From NCBI RefSeq assembly GCF_002973535.1, contig NZ_PVEP01000002.1:538417-602416 (forward strand): a stretch of 64,000 nt of DNA. Reading direction: 5' to 3'. Below, piece by piece: positions 53,857 through 63,037 of the stretch. Positions within the stretch are counted from its first letter, which is position 1. Each line of letters begins with the position of its first letter. The notes under the pieces are model-generated. The model saw only the letters and a list, made by a program, of their open reading frames with translations, did not search any database and was not told the DNA's origin. Origin of the DNA: Albidovulum denitrificans. GTDB lineage: Bacteria; Pseudomonadota; Alphaproteobacteria; Rhodobacterales; Rhodobacteraceae. The position numbers and the translations under genes are program-made.

Positions 53857-55011
53857 TCATGCCTCCCGCCACCATTCCGCGACAGTGGCAAGCTCCTCGA
53901 AAATCGCAGTTGAACCGGCCCGCAGCGGGTCGCGAGCCTCGATGCGGTCCTCCAGCCAGGTAATCCAGTCGGAGAGGCTACGCCCGTCGATTAGGGCGCA
54001 GGGCTCATCGGGACGGGCCTTCACCTCGGCCAGGAAGGCCCGCATCCGGGCAGCGGTGTCCCATTGGTCAGCCAGTTGACCAAACCGGCGCAGGCGATTG
54101 TCTGCGATCTTGCCCTGGCGCTCCGCCTCCCGGCGCCGGGCCTCCTCCTCGCGCCAGCGAGCCTCGCGTTCCTCTTCCACCAGCCGTTCGGCCTCCAAAA
54201 GCGGTGCCGCGGCCTGCATGGTGGCGAAGATTTCGCCGACCATGTCCTCCATCCGCCTGGTATCGGTTTCCAGCCAGCTGGATCTTAACTGGCCCGGCAG
54301 CCGGGACTGGATCTCGAAGATCAGGAACCCGCTGCCGACGGTTTCGGTGCGGTAGCCCTTCTTGGCATAGAAGCCCCAACGCTTTTCGTCATCGGTCAGC
54401 GGGCGCTGCACCTGCTTCAGCTTTTCGCGCAACCGGAACGAGATCGATTTGCCTCCGAGCCTGACCTCTAGACTACCGCGCCTAGGCTCTGTGACGGGAT
54501 GGTTGCCGGCTTCCAGCGCCCGAAACAGGGCATTCAGGATCCGGTGGCGCCGGTGGTCCTCCGCCGAGAAATCAGGAACCGTCGCGCGACCATTGCCCCA
54601 GCGCCGGTGTCGCGAGGCCTCCCGCTCACCGTTGCGGGCGTCGATCCAGGCCGCGACGACGGGGTGGGGCTTGTTCAGCCGGTCCGGCACGACCAGCGCG
54701 CCGTCTTTCACCCCGGCGTGCGGATTGTCTACCGGCACCGGCACAGGGGCGGGTTTCTCCTTTGGTGGTGTCGGGTGGATGACAACCGAAAGCGGCGTGT
54801 TGGCCGTGGGCTTCAGAAGCCTGAACTGTACGACTGGCTGCCCCGCCTCCTTCTTGGCCCAATAGCCTCGCGGCGGAACAGGTACCTCGAGCCGGTTACA
54901 GATCTTCTTCAGGCCAGTCCCCGAGATCCCGTAGCCGGCAGCGAGGCGGGTGATCGGAGTTTCCCAGACAAGACGATAGAGATCTTCGCGCGTGACAGTC
55001 GTGGCAGGCAT
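53857..55011 (-). CDS. Unknown protein with N-terminal HTH-like motif and charged coiled coil
   Basis: 384 residues. The first ~45 read like a small DNA-binding unit (REDLYRLVWETPITRLAAGYGISGTGLKKICN). A Pro-rich linker (about 75-110) follows, then a globular middle and a Glu/Arg-rich coiled coil (about 280-320, EEEREARWREEEARRREAER). The C-terminus ends in a helix with EELATVAEWWREA. ATG 55011 starts right at the motif; the frame to 55290 is less likely. Such proteins are common in alphaproteobacterial islands as unannotated genes. Function unknown. Confidence 0.65.
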   Translation of the reverse strand: MPATTVTREDLYRLVWETPITRLAAGYGISGTGLKKICNRLEVPVPPRGYWAKKEAGQPVVQFRLLKPTANTPLSVVIHPTPPKEKPAPVPVPVDNPHAGVKDGALVVPDRLNKPHPVVAAWIDARNGEREASRHRRWGNGRATVPDFSAEDHRRHRILNALFRALEAGNHPVTEPRRGSLEVRLGGKSISFRLREKLKQVQRPLTDDEKRWGFYAKKGYRTETVGSGFLIFEIQSRLPGQLRSSWLETDTRRMEDMVGEIFATMQAAAPLLEAERLVEEEREARWREEEARRREAERQGKIADNRLRRFGQLADQWDTAARMRAFLAEVKARPDEPCALIDGRSLSDWITWLEDRIEARDPLRAGSTAIFEELATVAEWWREA

Positions 55012-55395
55012 GGGAGGCTCGCGTTGTTGGTATTCAGATGTTGGTAGCGGCCGATCTATTTGGCCTTTGTAGCCGCCACCAGCTCTAGGTGCCGAATAAT
55101 CCCCGAGCGAATATCCCGGCTGGGGTGAGAAGACGTACCAGATACCTGTAGCGAGCGCGGGGGAGATCAATGGCGCGAAACTTTCCGACCTATCGTTGAC
55201 CAAAGAGCCGAAATACCTGCATTTTCTGTTTTGATGAGAGTGCGGACCTGATCGACCGCGTCGACAAGGTGAAGTTCTGGTTACATCCATCAGCTCAGGA
55301 GAGATTCTGGCTCGTTACGGACCTTACAATCGAGATTGGGATAGGTATCAATTGAAGCGAAGACCTATTTTACGGCACGAGGGAAGGCGAATTTA
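55012..55395. other. Divergent intergenic region, no gene seen
   Basis: 384 bases between the coiled-coil gene (-) and the UvrD-like gene (+). It should hold both promoters. No tRNA, repeat or convincing small gene found. Confidence 0.4.
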
Positions 55396-58344
55396 TTGAT
55401 CCGGCTTAAGAAGCGCCCCTTGGTCGGATTTTTGGCCGACCCCTTCAACAAGTCCGCGCGCGCAATAGAGCTGGACGGGGATCAAATCCTGATCACTCGT
55501 CGCGGGCGGGTTGCCACCATGCCGCTGCAGTCCATTGCGAGCGCACCTTTCCTTCGGAAGGGGATATTGGGAACCGCGCTGACCATCCGATCGGGCGACT
55601 CCCGCGATGTCACACTGAAGGGCGCGGGAGACCACGCAGCCCATGACTTTTCAGAGCAGGTCTCGGCGGCTTGGACCCGCGTCAATCTCGAGGCTCTCGA
55701 GAGCGAAGCGGCGAGGTTGGACCGGATTCTCGCCAGCGTGCTGTCGCTGGCAGCACCGTCTCGATACCCCGCCGCGTGTAAGATTGCGCCCTTGCTTGAA
55801 GAGGCCCGTGCGTTGGATATTTCGCTGCTGACGAAGCTGAATACCGAAGCTATCGGCCCGGAAGCCGTCGCGCGCATTGCACCCGTCCGAGAATTCGCGG
55901 CCAATCCGCAATTAGCACGGGCCAATGCCGTATCCGCCTTCGTCACCGCGGAACTGGATCGATGGAAGGGGTTCTTCGACACAATCGAGAGTAAGCCGCT
56001 GACGCCGGAACAGCGCCTATCGGTCGTCGTCGACGAGGATGCGACGCTGGTCCTCGCCGGGGCGGGGTCAGGCAAGACCAGCGTCATCACCGCCAAGGCG
56101 GCCTATCTCGTCAAGGCGGGCATTCGACAGCCGGAAGAAATCCTGCTTCTGGCCTTCGCAAAGAATGCGGCCGAGGAGATGTCGGAACGGGTCGAGGCCC
56201 GATCCGGCGTGCCCATCGTCGCGCGAACCTTCCACGCGATTGCCTATGACATCATCGGGATTGTCGAAGGGGCAAAGCCCGCTTTGGCCGACCATGCCAC
56301 CGACGACATGGCCTTCACCAACCTGATCAAGCAGATCCTGAAGGACCTGGTCTACCGCCTTTCAGAAGTGTCCAAGGCGATCATCCAGTTCTTTGCGCAT
56401 TTCCTGGTCGAGCCGAAAACCGAATGGGATTTCAAGACCAAGCACGACTTCTACACGCATATGGAAAGCCAGGACCTTCGGACACTGCAGGGCGAAAAGG
56501 TCAAGAGCTACGAAGAGCTGCAGATCGCCAACTGGCTTTACGAAAACGGCGTCGATTACGAATACGAGCCGGTCTACGAACACAAGATCGCGGAAACCGG
56601 CAGGCGCGATTACCAGCCGGATTTCCGGCTGACCGAAAGCGGCATCTATATCGAGCATTTCGGCGTGCGGCGTGAGAAGGCCCGAGACGGCAGCGAGCAG
56701 CTGATCACGGCGCCCTTTGTGGACCGCGACGAATATCTTGCGGGCATGGACTGGAAGCGGAAAGTCCACGCCGAGCATCAGACGATGCTGATCGAGACCT
56801 ATAGCTATGAACGGCAAGAAGGCCGCCTGCTGACCGGCCTTGCCGAAAAGCTGGCGCCGCATGCCACCCTGAAGCCTCGCCCGGTCGACACGATCTATGA
56901 CCGGATCGTCGAGCTGAAGCAGGTCGATGACTTCTCGAAGCTGCTCGGAACCTTCCTGCGCAAGTTCAAGAGCGGCGGCTACAGCCTGCAGGACTGCGAG
57001 ACCAAGTCAGATCGGATGAAGCTGGGCAAACGCGCCCGGGCGTTCCTCGACGTCTTCGCGCCGGTCTTCGAAGAATATCAGAAGCGTCTGGAGGGCCGGA
57101 TCGACTTCGAGGACATGATCCTGCGTGCCGCGCATTATGCCGACACTGGCCGTTACGTCAGCCCGTTCCGCCATATCCTCGTCGACGAATTCCAGGACAT
57201 CTCTCAAAGCCGGGCCCGGCTGGTGAAGGCGCTGAAGGCCCAGCATCCCGACGTGCGCGTCTTTGCCGTGGGTGACGACTGGCAATCGATCTTCCGCTTC
57301 GCCGGATCCGATATCCACCTGATGCGCCATTTCGGGCGGGAGTTCGGGGGGCGCTTCGATGGTGAGACTGGCGTGCACAGGACCGTCGATCTCGGCCGCA
57401 CTTTCCGTTCGGTCGACCAGATCGCCTTTGCCGCCCGAACCTTCGTTCTGCAGAACCCCGCCCAGATCGACAAGAAGATCGTCCCGGCCGGGACCGCCAC
57501 CGAACCGGCGATCAGGGTCGTCACGGTGTCCAAAGGCGAGGACGAGGGGAAGCTGAACGAAGTGCTTGCCGCCCTGTCTGCCGCCGCTGCGCTCGAGGCC
57601 AAGCCCGCGACAGTGCTGATCCTCGGCCGCTACCGTTTCAACGAGCCAGACATGCCGGCTCTGCGGCGCCGATTCCCGCAGCTGAAGATCAGCTTCAAGA
57701 CCATCCATGCCTCCAAGGGTCTGGAAGCCGACCATGTCATCCTGCTGAATGCTGACAGCGGGCGCATGGGATTTCCGTCAGAGATCGTCGACGACCCCCT
57801 CCTGTCTCTGGTTTCGCCCGAGGAGGAGGCGTTCCAGAACGCTGAAGAGCGACGCGTCATGTATGTGGCGATGACACGGGCCCGCCAGACCCTGACGATC
57901 CTTGCCTCGAATGCCCGGCCGTCGTCCTTTGTGACCGAGCTTCGCAAAGACCCCGCCTACGGAATATCGACAGCCCCCGGAGCTGAACCCGAGGCTCACA
58001 TCTGCGGCGAATGCGGCGGGCGATTGCTGGGCGTGACTGGGCAGGATGGCCGCATCTGGTATCGCTGCGAGCATCTCCAGCACTGCGGAAACTTGCTGCC
58101 TGCTTGCCCATGCTGCGGCACCGCTCTGCCACGCCGCGCGGACGGAGCGACCGAGGTTCGATGTAGCTGCGGTGCCAGCTATCCAACTTGCCCTGAATGT
58201 GAGGATGGCTGGTTGGTCGAACGAAGCGGCCGCTATGGCAAGTTCCAAGGCTGCGTTCGTTACCCTACCTGCAGCGGGAAAGCGAAAATCTCAAACGGTG
58301 ATCAGCCGGCCATCCCCAAGCCGCGGCGCCGGAATAGAGTCTGA
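55396..58344 (+). CDS. UvrD/HelD-type helicase with nuclease insert and zinc motifs
   Basis: 982-residue superfamily 1 helicase. Walker A GAGSGKT at 222-228, DEFQD at 597-601 and a final YVAMTRARQTL near 820. Between them, about 370-425, is a PD-(D/E)XK-like insert with D409 (YQPDFRL) and E420 (IYIEHFG), as in some helicase IV relatives. The C-terminus (about 870-965) has repeated Cys pairs (CGECGG, CPCCGTALP, CSCGA, CPECEDG), topoisomerase-type zinc ribbons. The start is TTG 55396 with GAGGGAAGG about 8-15 bases upstream. It stands alone on the plus strand and converges on the DEAD/DEAH helicase operon. A DNA-repair or anti-phage role is inferred from architecture and place. Confidence 0.88.
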   Translation: MIRLKKRPLVGFLADPFNKSARAIELDGDQILITRRGRVATMPLQSIASAPFLRKGILGTALTIRSGDSRDVTLKGAGDHAAHDFSEQVSAAWTRVNLEALESEAARLDRILASVLSLAAPSRYPAACKIAPLLEEARALDISLLTKLNTEAIGPEAVARIAPVREFAANPQLARANAVSAFVTAELDRWKGFFDTIESKPLTPEQRLSVVVDEDATLVLAGAGSGKTSVITAKAAYLVKAGIRQPEEILLLAFAKNAAEEMSERVEARSGVPIVARTFHAIAYDIIGIVEGAKPALADHATDDMAFTNLIKQILKDLVYRLSEVSKAIIQFFAHFLVEPKTEWDFKTKHDFYTHMESQDLRTLQGEKVKSYEELQIANWLYENGVDYEYEPVYEHKIAETGRRDYQPDFRLTESGIYIEHFGVRREKARDGSEQLITAPFVDRDEYLAGMDWKRKVHAEHQTMLIETYSYERQEGRLLTGLAEKLAPHATLKPRPVDTIYDRIVELKQVDDFSKLLGTFLRKFKSGGYSLQDCETKSDRMKLGKRARAFLDVFAPVFEEYQKRLEGRIDFEDMILRAAHYADTGRYVSPFRHILVDEFQDISQSRARLVKALKAQHPDVRVFAVGDDWQSIFRFAGSDIHLMRHFGREFGGRFDGETGVHRTVDLGRTFRSVDQIAFAARTFVLQNPAQIDKKIVPAGTATEPAIRVVTVSKGEDEGKLNEVLAALSAAAALEAKPATVLILGRYRFNEPDMPALRRRFPQLKISFKTIHASKGLEADHVILLNADSGRMGFPSEIVDDPLLSLVSPEEEAFQNAEERRVMYVAMTRARQTLTILASNARPSSFVTELRKDPAYGISTAPGAEPEAHICGECGGRLLGVTGQDGRIWYRCEHLQHCGNLLPACPCCGTALPRRADGATEVRCSCGASYPTCPECEDGWLVERSGRYGKFQGCVRYPTCSGKAKISNGDQPAIPKPRRRNRV

Positions 58345-58498
58345 CACCGGGAGCGGATTGTCTTGGCTTTCACCGGCACGCTCGCGCCGGGTCGCGCAGC
58401 ACGGCGTAGACGGCAACCAACTAGCCGAAACCTATGTCTATGCCCAGCAACGGCTGATGTTTGCTGAGTGGGCACGACGCCGGGCAGCCCCGTAATGG

Positions 58499-61400
58499 CT
58501 ATGCACTGCCTAGGACCCGCAGTTTCATCGCGCGTGTCTCCAGCAAATATGTCTCGACTCCCGCGAGTAGGTGCAGCCCTTCCTCGGTGATCGCTGCCCG
58601 CGACAGGCCCGGCTGAATGATGCGGACGTTAAATTCGTAGCGATAGTCCTGCCAGCTCGCTTTCAGCCGCTTCAGGAACGCGGGGTTCCCATGTTCGAAG
58701 CGCGAGCTTTGTCCCTTGTCGAGGCGCAGTTTCTCGCGCCTGAGCATATGTGTGAACATGCGGCTGGGACGGTCACGCCATCGGGCAGATTTTTGGGCCT
58801 GTCCGCACACTTCGTAGAGATCTTTCACACGGGCGCCTGGCGTGTCGGCGCTCGAAAACTTGCAATGATGGAGCGTGACCTGGACAAGGCCCTCGGTGAC
58901 GCGGAGCGTCACCACATCGGCGATCTCGCCAGCTCCATCGTCGTCGAAAATCAGGTCGTAGGCATCCACGTCGGCGAGCAGGGTTTCGATGACGCGCCGC
59001 TGGACGGAATCGGCTCGTTTTTCTGATCCTTGCGATTCTGTTCGGATATTTGTCCCCGACCAGTCCCAAGCCTCGATCCGATCTGAAGGATAAGGCTCGG
59101 CCCGGACACCATCGGGCAAGGCATAGAGATGGCTGTAGATCAGCAGAGAGCCGTCTCCGAAATCAATCTGCGGGGAGTCTTCGCCAAAGGATTCCGGCAG
59201 CGTCTTCACCTTGCCGCCGACCTTAATCGTCGCCTTCGGCCCTGATCGTTGCGGATAGCGGGCGCCGCCTTCCGCGAACACGATTTCGAACTCGGCGATC
59301 TGGGTATTGCTGCGCACCGCGAAGCGCAGCGGCGCGGTGGCTTCGTTGTCCACGAGTTCGATGTCGCATTCCGCGAACGGTGTGGCGATGTCGTCGAAGC
59401 TGATCTCGATCCGGTCCTCGATCTGTGTCAGCAGAGATTCCGGCCAGTGAATTGCGACAGGTGGAACGCTCGGCCGCTCATTGAGCTGGCGGGGGCGCAT
59501 TGCGCTCTTGAAGACGCCATCGGTGGTGATGCCTGGATCGTTGACGGCTGTGCCGATGTCGCTGCACCACTCGACCCAGTCGGTGAGGTCGCGAACGGGA
59601 GAGATCGACCAGAACTTTCCTTTGGCCGAGCAGCCGCGCGAGGCCGGCACGCCATCGAGGAAGCCCGTCGCAAAGACGTTGTTCTTGATACGGGATTGCG
59701 ATTTCGCGGTATCCAACCCGTCGGCGACATCCACGCCCATATACATCGAATAGCGCACGCCGCGGCCCTGATGGTGCGTGAGCCCAAGGTTGCGCAGGAT
59801 GAGGCGATTGAAGCCATGAAGACTGCGAAAAACTTCCTCTCCTTCGACGCGCCGCGTCGTGTCACCGCAGACGGCCTTGGCCAGACGGTCATAGGGGCCT
59901 TTGGCCGAGCTACTGATATAGAGGAGCTTCTTGTCGGGGTCCCAGTGCATCATATGCAGGTCCCAGACGACGTTGGTGGCGTGCTGCGCGGTCGTCCAGC
60001 CCGCCTGCTCCTCCGAGCGGGTGACGAAGATGGCAACCCGCTGATGCGGGTTGATCTTCATGCCGAGATAGACGCCGGGGTTATACAGGTCTTCGGCGCG
60101 TAACGGCTCCCAGGCGTCGCAAGCGGTGCGATAGACCACGGCATTCATCTTCGGTTCGAGCGTTTGCAAGGGAATGTCGCTGAGATCGCCGACAAAGCCC
60201 TTGAACATCTCGGCGCGCCGAACCTGTCGGTCGATTTTGGCTGTGCTCAGCGCCTCGACCAGGGCGTTCCAGTCGGCGTCCTCGGCATAGAGTTTGGCGA
60301 GCGACCGATCGATGTCGTCCACGCCGGTATTGGCGATGACGGCCGCGTCGCCCAAGCGCGGGTCCTGCCGGGTGAAGCGGCCGACGAACTGGATAGTGAC
60401 GGCGATGCTTTTGTGCGGATCATGCAGGCCCGCGATCTTCAGTTCTGGGAGATCGAAGCCTTCGCCCAGCATGTCGACGCACACGATGATCCGGCTCTCG
60501 AAACGCCGCAGCGCGGCAAGGTTCGCGCGGCGCTCTCGGATCGACTGCTGGCTATGAACGATGACCGGACGGAACTCGGGGAACATCGTGCTGTAGAGCT
60601 GGTGGAGATACTTAGCGCGCTCGATCGTCTGGCAACGCGCCATGGCGAGATGATTGAGACCAACCTCCAGATCGGCCTGGAGGACTTCGCCGAGCTTTTC
60701 GGCGATCGCCAGGTCGGCATCGGGCTGATCGAGCCCGAACACCGCCTCGAATCGGATCGGCTTGAAATAGCCCTCTGCCTGCGCCTTCTTGAGCGGGTAG
60801 GTATAGATAAACTCTCCGTCGACGCGCCGGCCGTCCTCACGGAAGGGGGTAGCGGTGAACTGGACGATCGGAAGCGGTGGGTCCCGGTCGATGAAGAGGC
60901 CGCGGAATCGCGACCAGGTCGGCGCGCCAATATGGTGGGCCTCGTCGATGAACAACGCCGATGCACGGGCCGCCATCCGCTCCTGAACCGGGGCGCCCGC
61001 CCGGCCGGCGATCTGCATCGTGGTGACGACGACATTGGCGTTGTCGAAGATTTCATCGACTTCGGTCGGGCTGGTTGGGATATGCGAGAGCCGCATGACC
61101 AGAGGGAAGGCCGCCGTTTCGTCGAGGCATTTCTGTTGTCTCAGGACGCCGAAAGTCTCGAATTTGCTCGCGATCTGCTCTCGCAGCGCGTCGGTAGGCA
61201 CCACCACCAGCAGGCGCTCGAACCGCTGGTTGGCATTAAGCGCCAGCATTGTCTCGGTTTTGCCCGTCCCCGTCGGCATGACGATGGTGGCCGGATCAGT
61301 CGATCGCGTAGCGTGGGCAAGCGCGGCATGAAGCGCGCCGATTTGTGGGCGTCGCAAGCCAGGCTGCGCCGTCCGACCGTCTGTTGCGGCTCGTCCTTCG

Positions 61401-61840
61401 CGCAGATGAACCGCATCGATCCAGGAAGCGGAGACAGCCTTCAGGCGCTCGGCGCGCGCGGAACGATCCAGCGTGTCGATGCTGGTCGGCGGTGCATTCA
61501 TCCACCGGCCTTCACCGAGTTCCAGTGCTTCGGCGATCCGTTCCGGCGCCGTTGCGCCGGGCGCAAGGAGAATGAGATCGGCTTCCAGTGGCGTCGCCGT
61601 CTTCGCACTGATGATTTTTAGAGTCTCGCCGGATTCCAGGGCCGTCTCGTAGCCATTGACGCGGCGGATGGCGAAGGGGCGTAGCCGGCAACGCACCCGT
61701 CTCGCCGGCATCGCCAGCTGGCGCACTGAGCTTCCCAGCACCTTGCCGTCGATGGCGAGCCGGGCTGGCAGTAGGAGCTCGACCGCGGGGTCGAAGAGAT
61801 CGTCCTGGTTGGAGCTGGTCGGGTGCTTACGGGAGGCCAT
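58499..61840 (-). CDS. DEAD/DEAH-box (SF2) helicase, long form
   Basis: 1113 residues. An N-terminal region of ~160 precedes the helicase core: Q-motif-like RRPQIGALHAAL, Walker A GTGKT at 191-195, DEAH at 299-302, TATPF near 330 and QFVGRFTRQDP near 475 (motif VI). The second half (about 550-1113) has no named domain but is continuous and likely beta-rich, similar to large helicases of defence loci that act with a separate nuclease. Starts 14 bases after the chimeric nuclease gene stop, same strand, so they share an operon with the WYL regulator. ATP-driven DNA or RNA translocation is expected. Confidence 0.88.
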   Translation of the reverse strand: MASRKHPTSSNQDDLFDPAVELLLPARLAIDGKVLGSSVRQLAMPARRVRCRLRPFAIRRVNGYETALESGETLKIISAKTATPLEADLILLAPGATAPERIAEALELGEGRWMNAPPTSIDTLDRSARAERLKAVSASWIDAVHLREGRAATDGRTAQPGLRRPQIGALHAALAHATRSTDPATIVMPTGTGKTETMLALNANQRFERLLVVVPTDALREQIASKFETFGVLRQQKCLDETAAFPLVMRLSHIPTSPTEVDEIFDNANVVVTTMQIAGRAGAPVQERMAARASALFIDEAHHIGAPTWSRFRGLFIDRDPPLPIVQFTATPFREDGRRVDGEFIYTYPLKKAQAEGYFKPIRFEAVFGLDQPDADLAIAEKLGEVLQADLEVGLNHLAMARCQTIERAKYLHQLYSTMFPEFRPVIVHSQQSIRERRANLAALRRFESRIIVCVDMLGEGFDLPELKIAGLHDPHKSIAVTIQFVGRFTRQDPRLGDAAVIANTGVDDIDRSLAKLYAEDADWNALVEALSTAKIDRQVRRAEMFKGFVGDLSDIPLQTLEPKMNAVVYRTACDAWEPLRAEDLYNPGVYLGMKINPHQRVAIFVTRSEEQAGWTTAQHATNVVWDLHMMHWDPDKKLLYISSSAKGPYDRLAKAVCGDTTRRVEGEEVFRSLHGFNRLILRNLGLTHHQGRGVRYSMYMGVDVADGLDTAKSQSRIKNNVFATGFLDGVPASRGCSAKGKFWSISPVRDLTDWVEWCSDIGTAVNDPGITTDGVFKSAMRPRQLNERPSVPPVAIHWPESLLTQIEDRIEISFDDIATPFAECDIELVDNEATAPLRFAVRSNTQIAEFEIVFAEGGARYPQRSGPKATIKVGGKVKTLPESFGEDSPQIDFGDGSLLIYSHLYALPDGVRAEPYPSDRIEAWDWSGTNIRTESQGSEKRADSVQRRVIETLLADVDAYDLIFDDDGAGEIADVVTLRVTEGLVQVTLHHCKFSSADTPGARVKDLYEVCGQAQKSARWRDRPSRMFTHMLRREKLRLDKGQSSRFEHGNPAFLKRLKASWQDYRYEFNVRIIQPGLSRAAITEEGLHLLAGVETYLLETRAMKLRVLGSA

Positions 61841-61854
61841 CGTGTCTCCCTCCG

Positions 61855-63012
61855 TCAGGCCGCCACCGTCTGCGACGAGGGCGAAATGGCAATCGCCGTT
61901 CCTCTCGTCATCAGAACGATGAGTCCGCGCTCGGCGCCGGTCATATCGAGATAGCCCCGGACCTTAGCCCTATAGTGGTCGAGCGTCTGAGCGTCCGGAT
62001 TCACATCGCTTTTCCAGTCGACGACCACGATTGGCCGGCCATCCTCGCCGACAGTCAGGGTGTCTGCGATCCCGGCCGTTGCGGGTTTCACGCCGTCAGC
62101 CGCCTGTGCGGAATAGACGGGAAATTCGGCCAGAAGGCCCGGCCGCAGCGCCGCGATGTCTGGCAGAGCCACGATCCGGGTCACACAGGCCGCCAGTCCC
62201 TGCGCCGACAGCCCCGCCGCCGGGTCGGCAACCGGAGACTGGCCCAGGGCAAGGATGAGGTGGTCGGCCTGTTCGGTCAAGGCGGCTTCTGTTTCCGGGA
62301 TTTCGCGGGTCAGCGCCTCTTCCATGAGCTTGTGGAGGATCAGCCCGCGCTCGCGGCCATCCTGCATGAGGGCGGCAGCTTCAATCTCAGGGGTGTGATC
62401 GTCGGCCGATCCCTTCCAGAGCGCGGCCTCTTCTTCCCGCAGCATGGTCCCGGTGGCGTTTTCGTCACGGCTGGTGCGAGCCAGCTCAACCAAGTCTGCG
62501 CTGCCGCAATGGCTTCGGCTTCGGCGGCGAAGCGCGCGCGTCTGGGTGTTGCCCGCGCCCGCTCCTGAGGCCGCCAGGCTGGAACGTAGGTGAGAGACGT
62601 CCAGGTCAGGTAGGTCGGCGAGCGAGAGATCAACGAGACCGATCCAAGCCGATTTCGACGGTGTGGCGTCGAGCCAGGGCAAGACGAGGAGTTCACGGGT
62701 GCGGGTGAACCTTTGCCACAGGGCCTTGTAGACCTTCTTCTCTTTGTCCAACGCGACAAGCTTGCCGAAGAAATCCAGAAAGGCCGCGCGTTCACCCGGC
62801 GCGATCGACTGGAACTCGCGCTCATCGGCATAGGCCGCATTGAAGGCAATCCAGAGAAACAGGAAGCGTGCGTCGTCGTCCCCATCACAGGCCTCGGACC
62901 TACCGACCCAGCTGATGGCGCGGTGGACGCGCAAGCCCATCGTTTCAGGGAAGCCGGCCCGAATGGCGCGCTGTTTTTCCTTGAGCGCGCTGAATTTCAA
63001 ACTGCCGTCCAT
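61855..63012 (-). CDS. Chimeric protein: HEPN-like N-terminus joined to UvrD-family RecB nuclease end
   Basis: 385 residues in one open frame but of mixed origin. Residues 1-~102 (FLFLWIAFNAAYADEREF, then a charged helix) resemble the helical N-terminus of small HEPN-like proteins. From ~103 the sequence TRTRELLVLPWLDA is the end of helicase motif VI of a UvrD/AddA-type enzyme, followed by its C-terminal RecB-type nuclease: RGLILHKLMEE near 225, D317 and D332-W-K334. The ~700-residue helicase core is absent. Residues about 160-180 have odd composition (Arg/Ser/His/Cys), as if read out of frame. Nuclease motifs look intact. ATG 63012 rather than 63054. Lies 25 bases after the WYL gene. Confidence 0.7.
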   Translation of the reverse strand: MDGSLKFSALKEKQRAIRAGFPETMGLRVHRAISWVGRSEACDGDDDARFLFLWIAFNAAYADEREFQSIAPGERAAFLDFFGKLVALDKEKKVYKALWQRFTRTRELLVLPWLDATPSKSAWIGLVDLSLADLPDLDVSHLRSSLAASGAGAGNTQTRALRRRSRSHCGSADLVELARTSRDENATGTMLREEEAALWKGSADDHTPEIEAAALMQDGRERGLILHKLMEEALTREIPETEAALTEQADHLILALGQSPVADPAAGLSAQGLAACVTRIVALPDIAALRPGLLAEFPVYSAQAADGVKPATAGIADTLTVGEDGRPIVVVDWKSDVNPDAQTLDHYRAKVRGYLDMTGAERGLIVLMTRGTAIAISPSSQTVAA

Positions 63013-63037
63013 CAAATATCTCCCTTGAAAATCGCCA

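Noticed and set aside
60164..61621. 485-codon plus-strand frame
   Set aside because: Antisense to the DEAD/DEAH helicase, which has all motifs.
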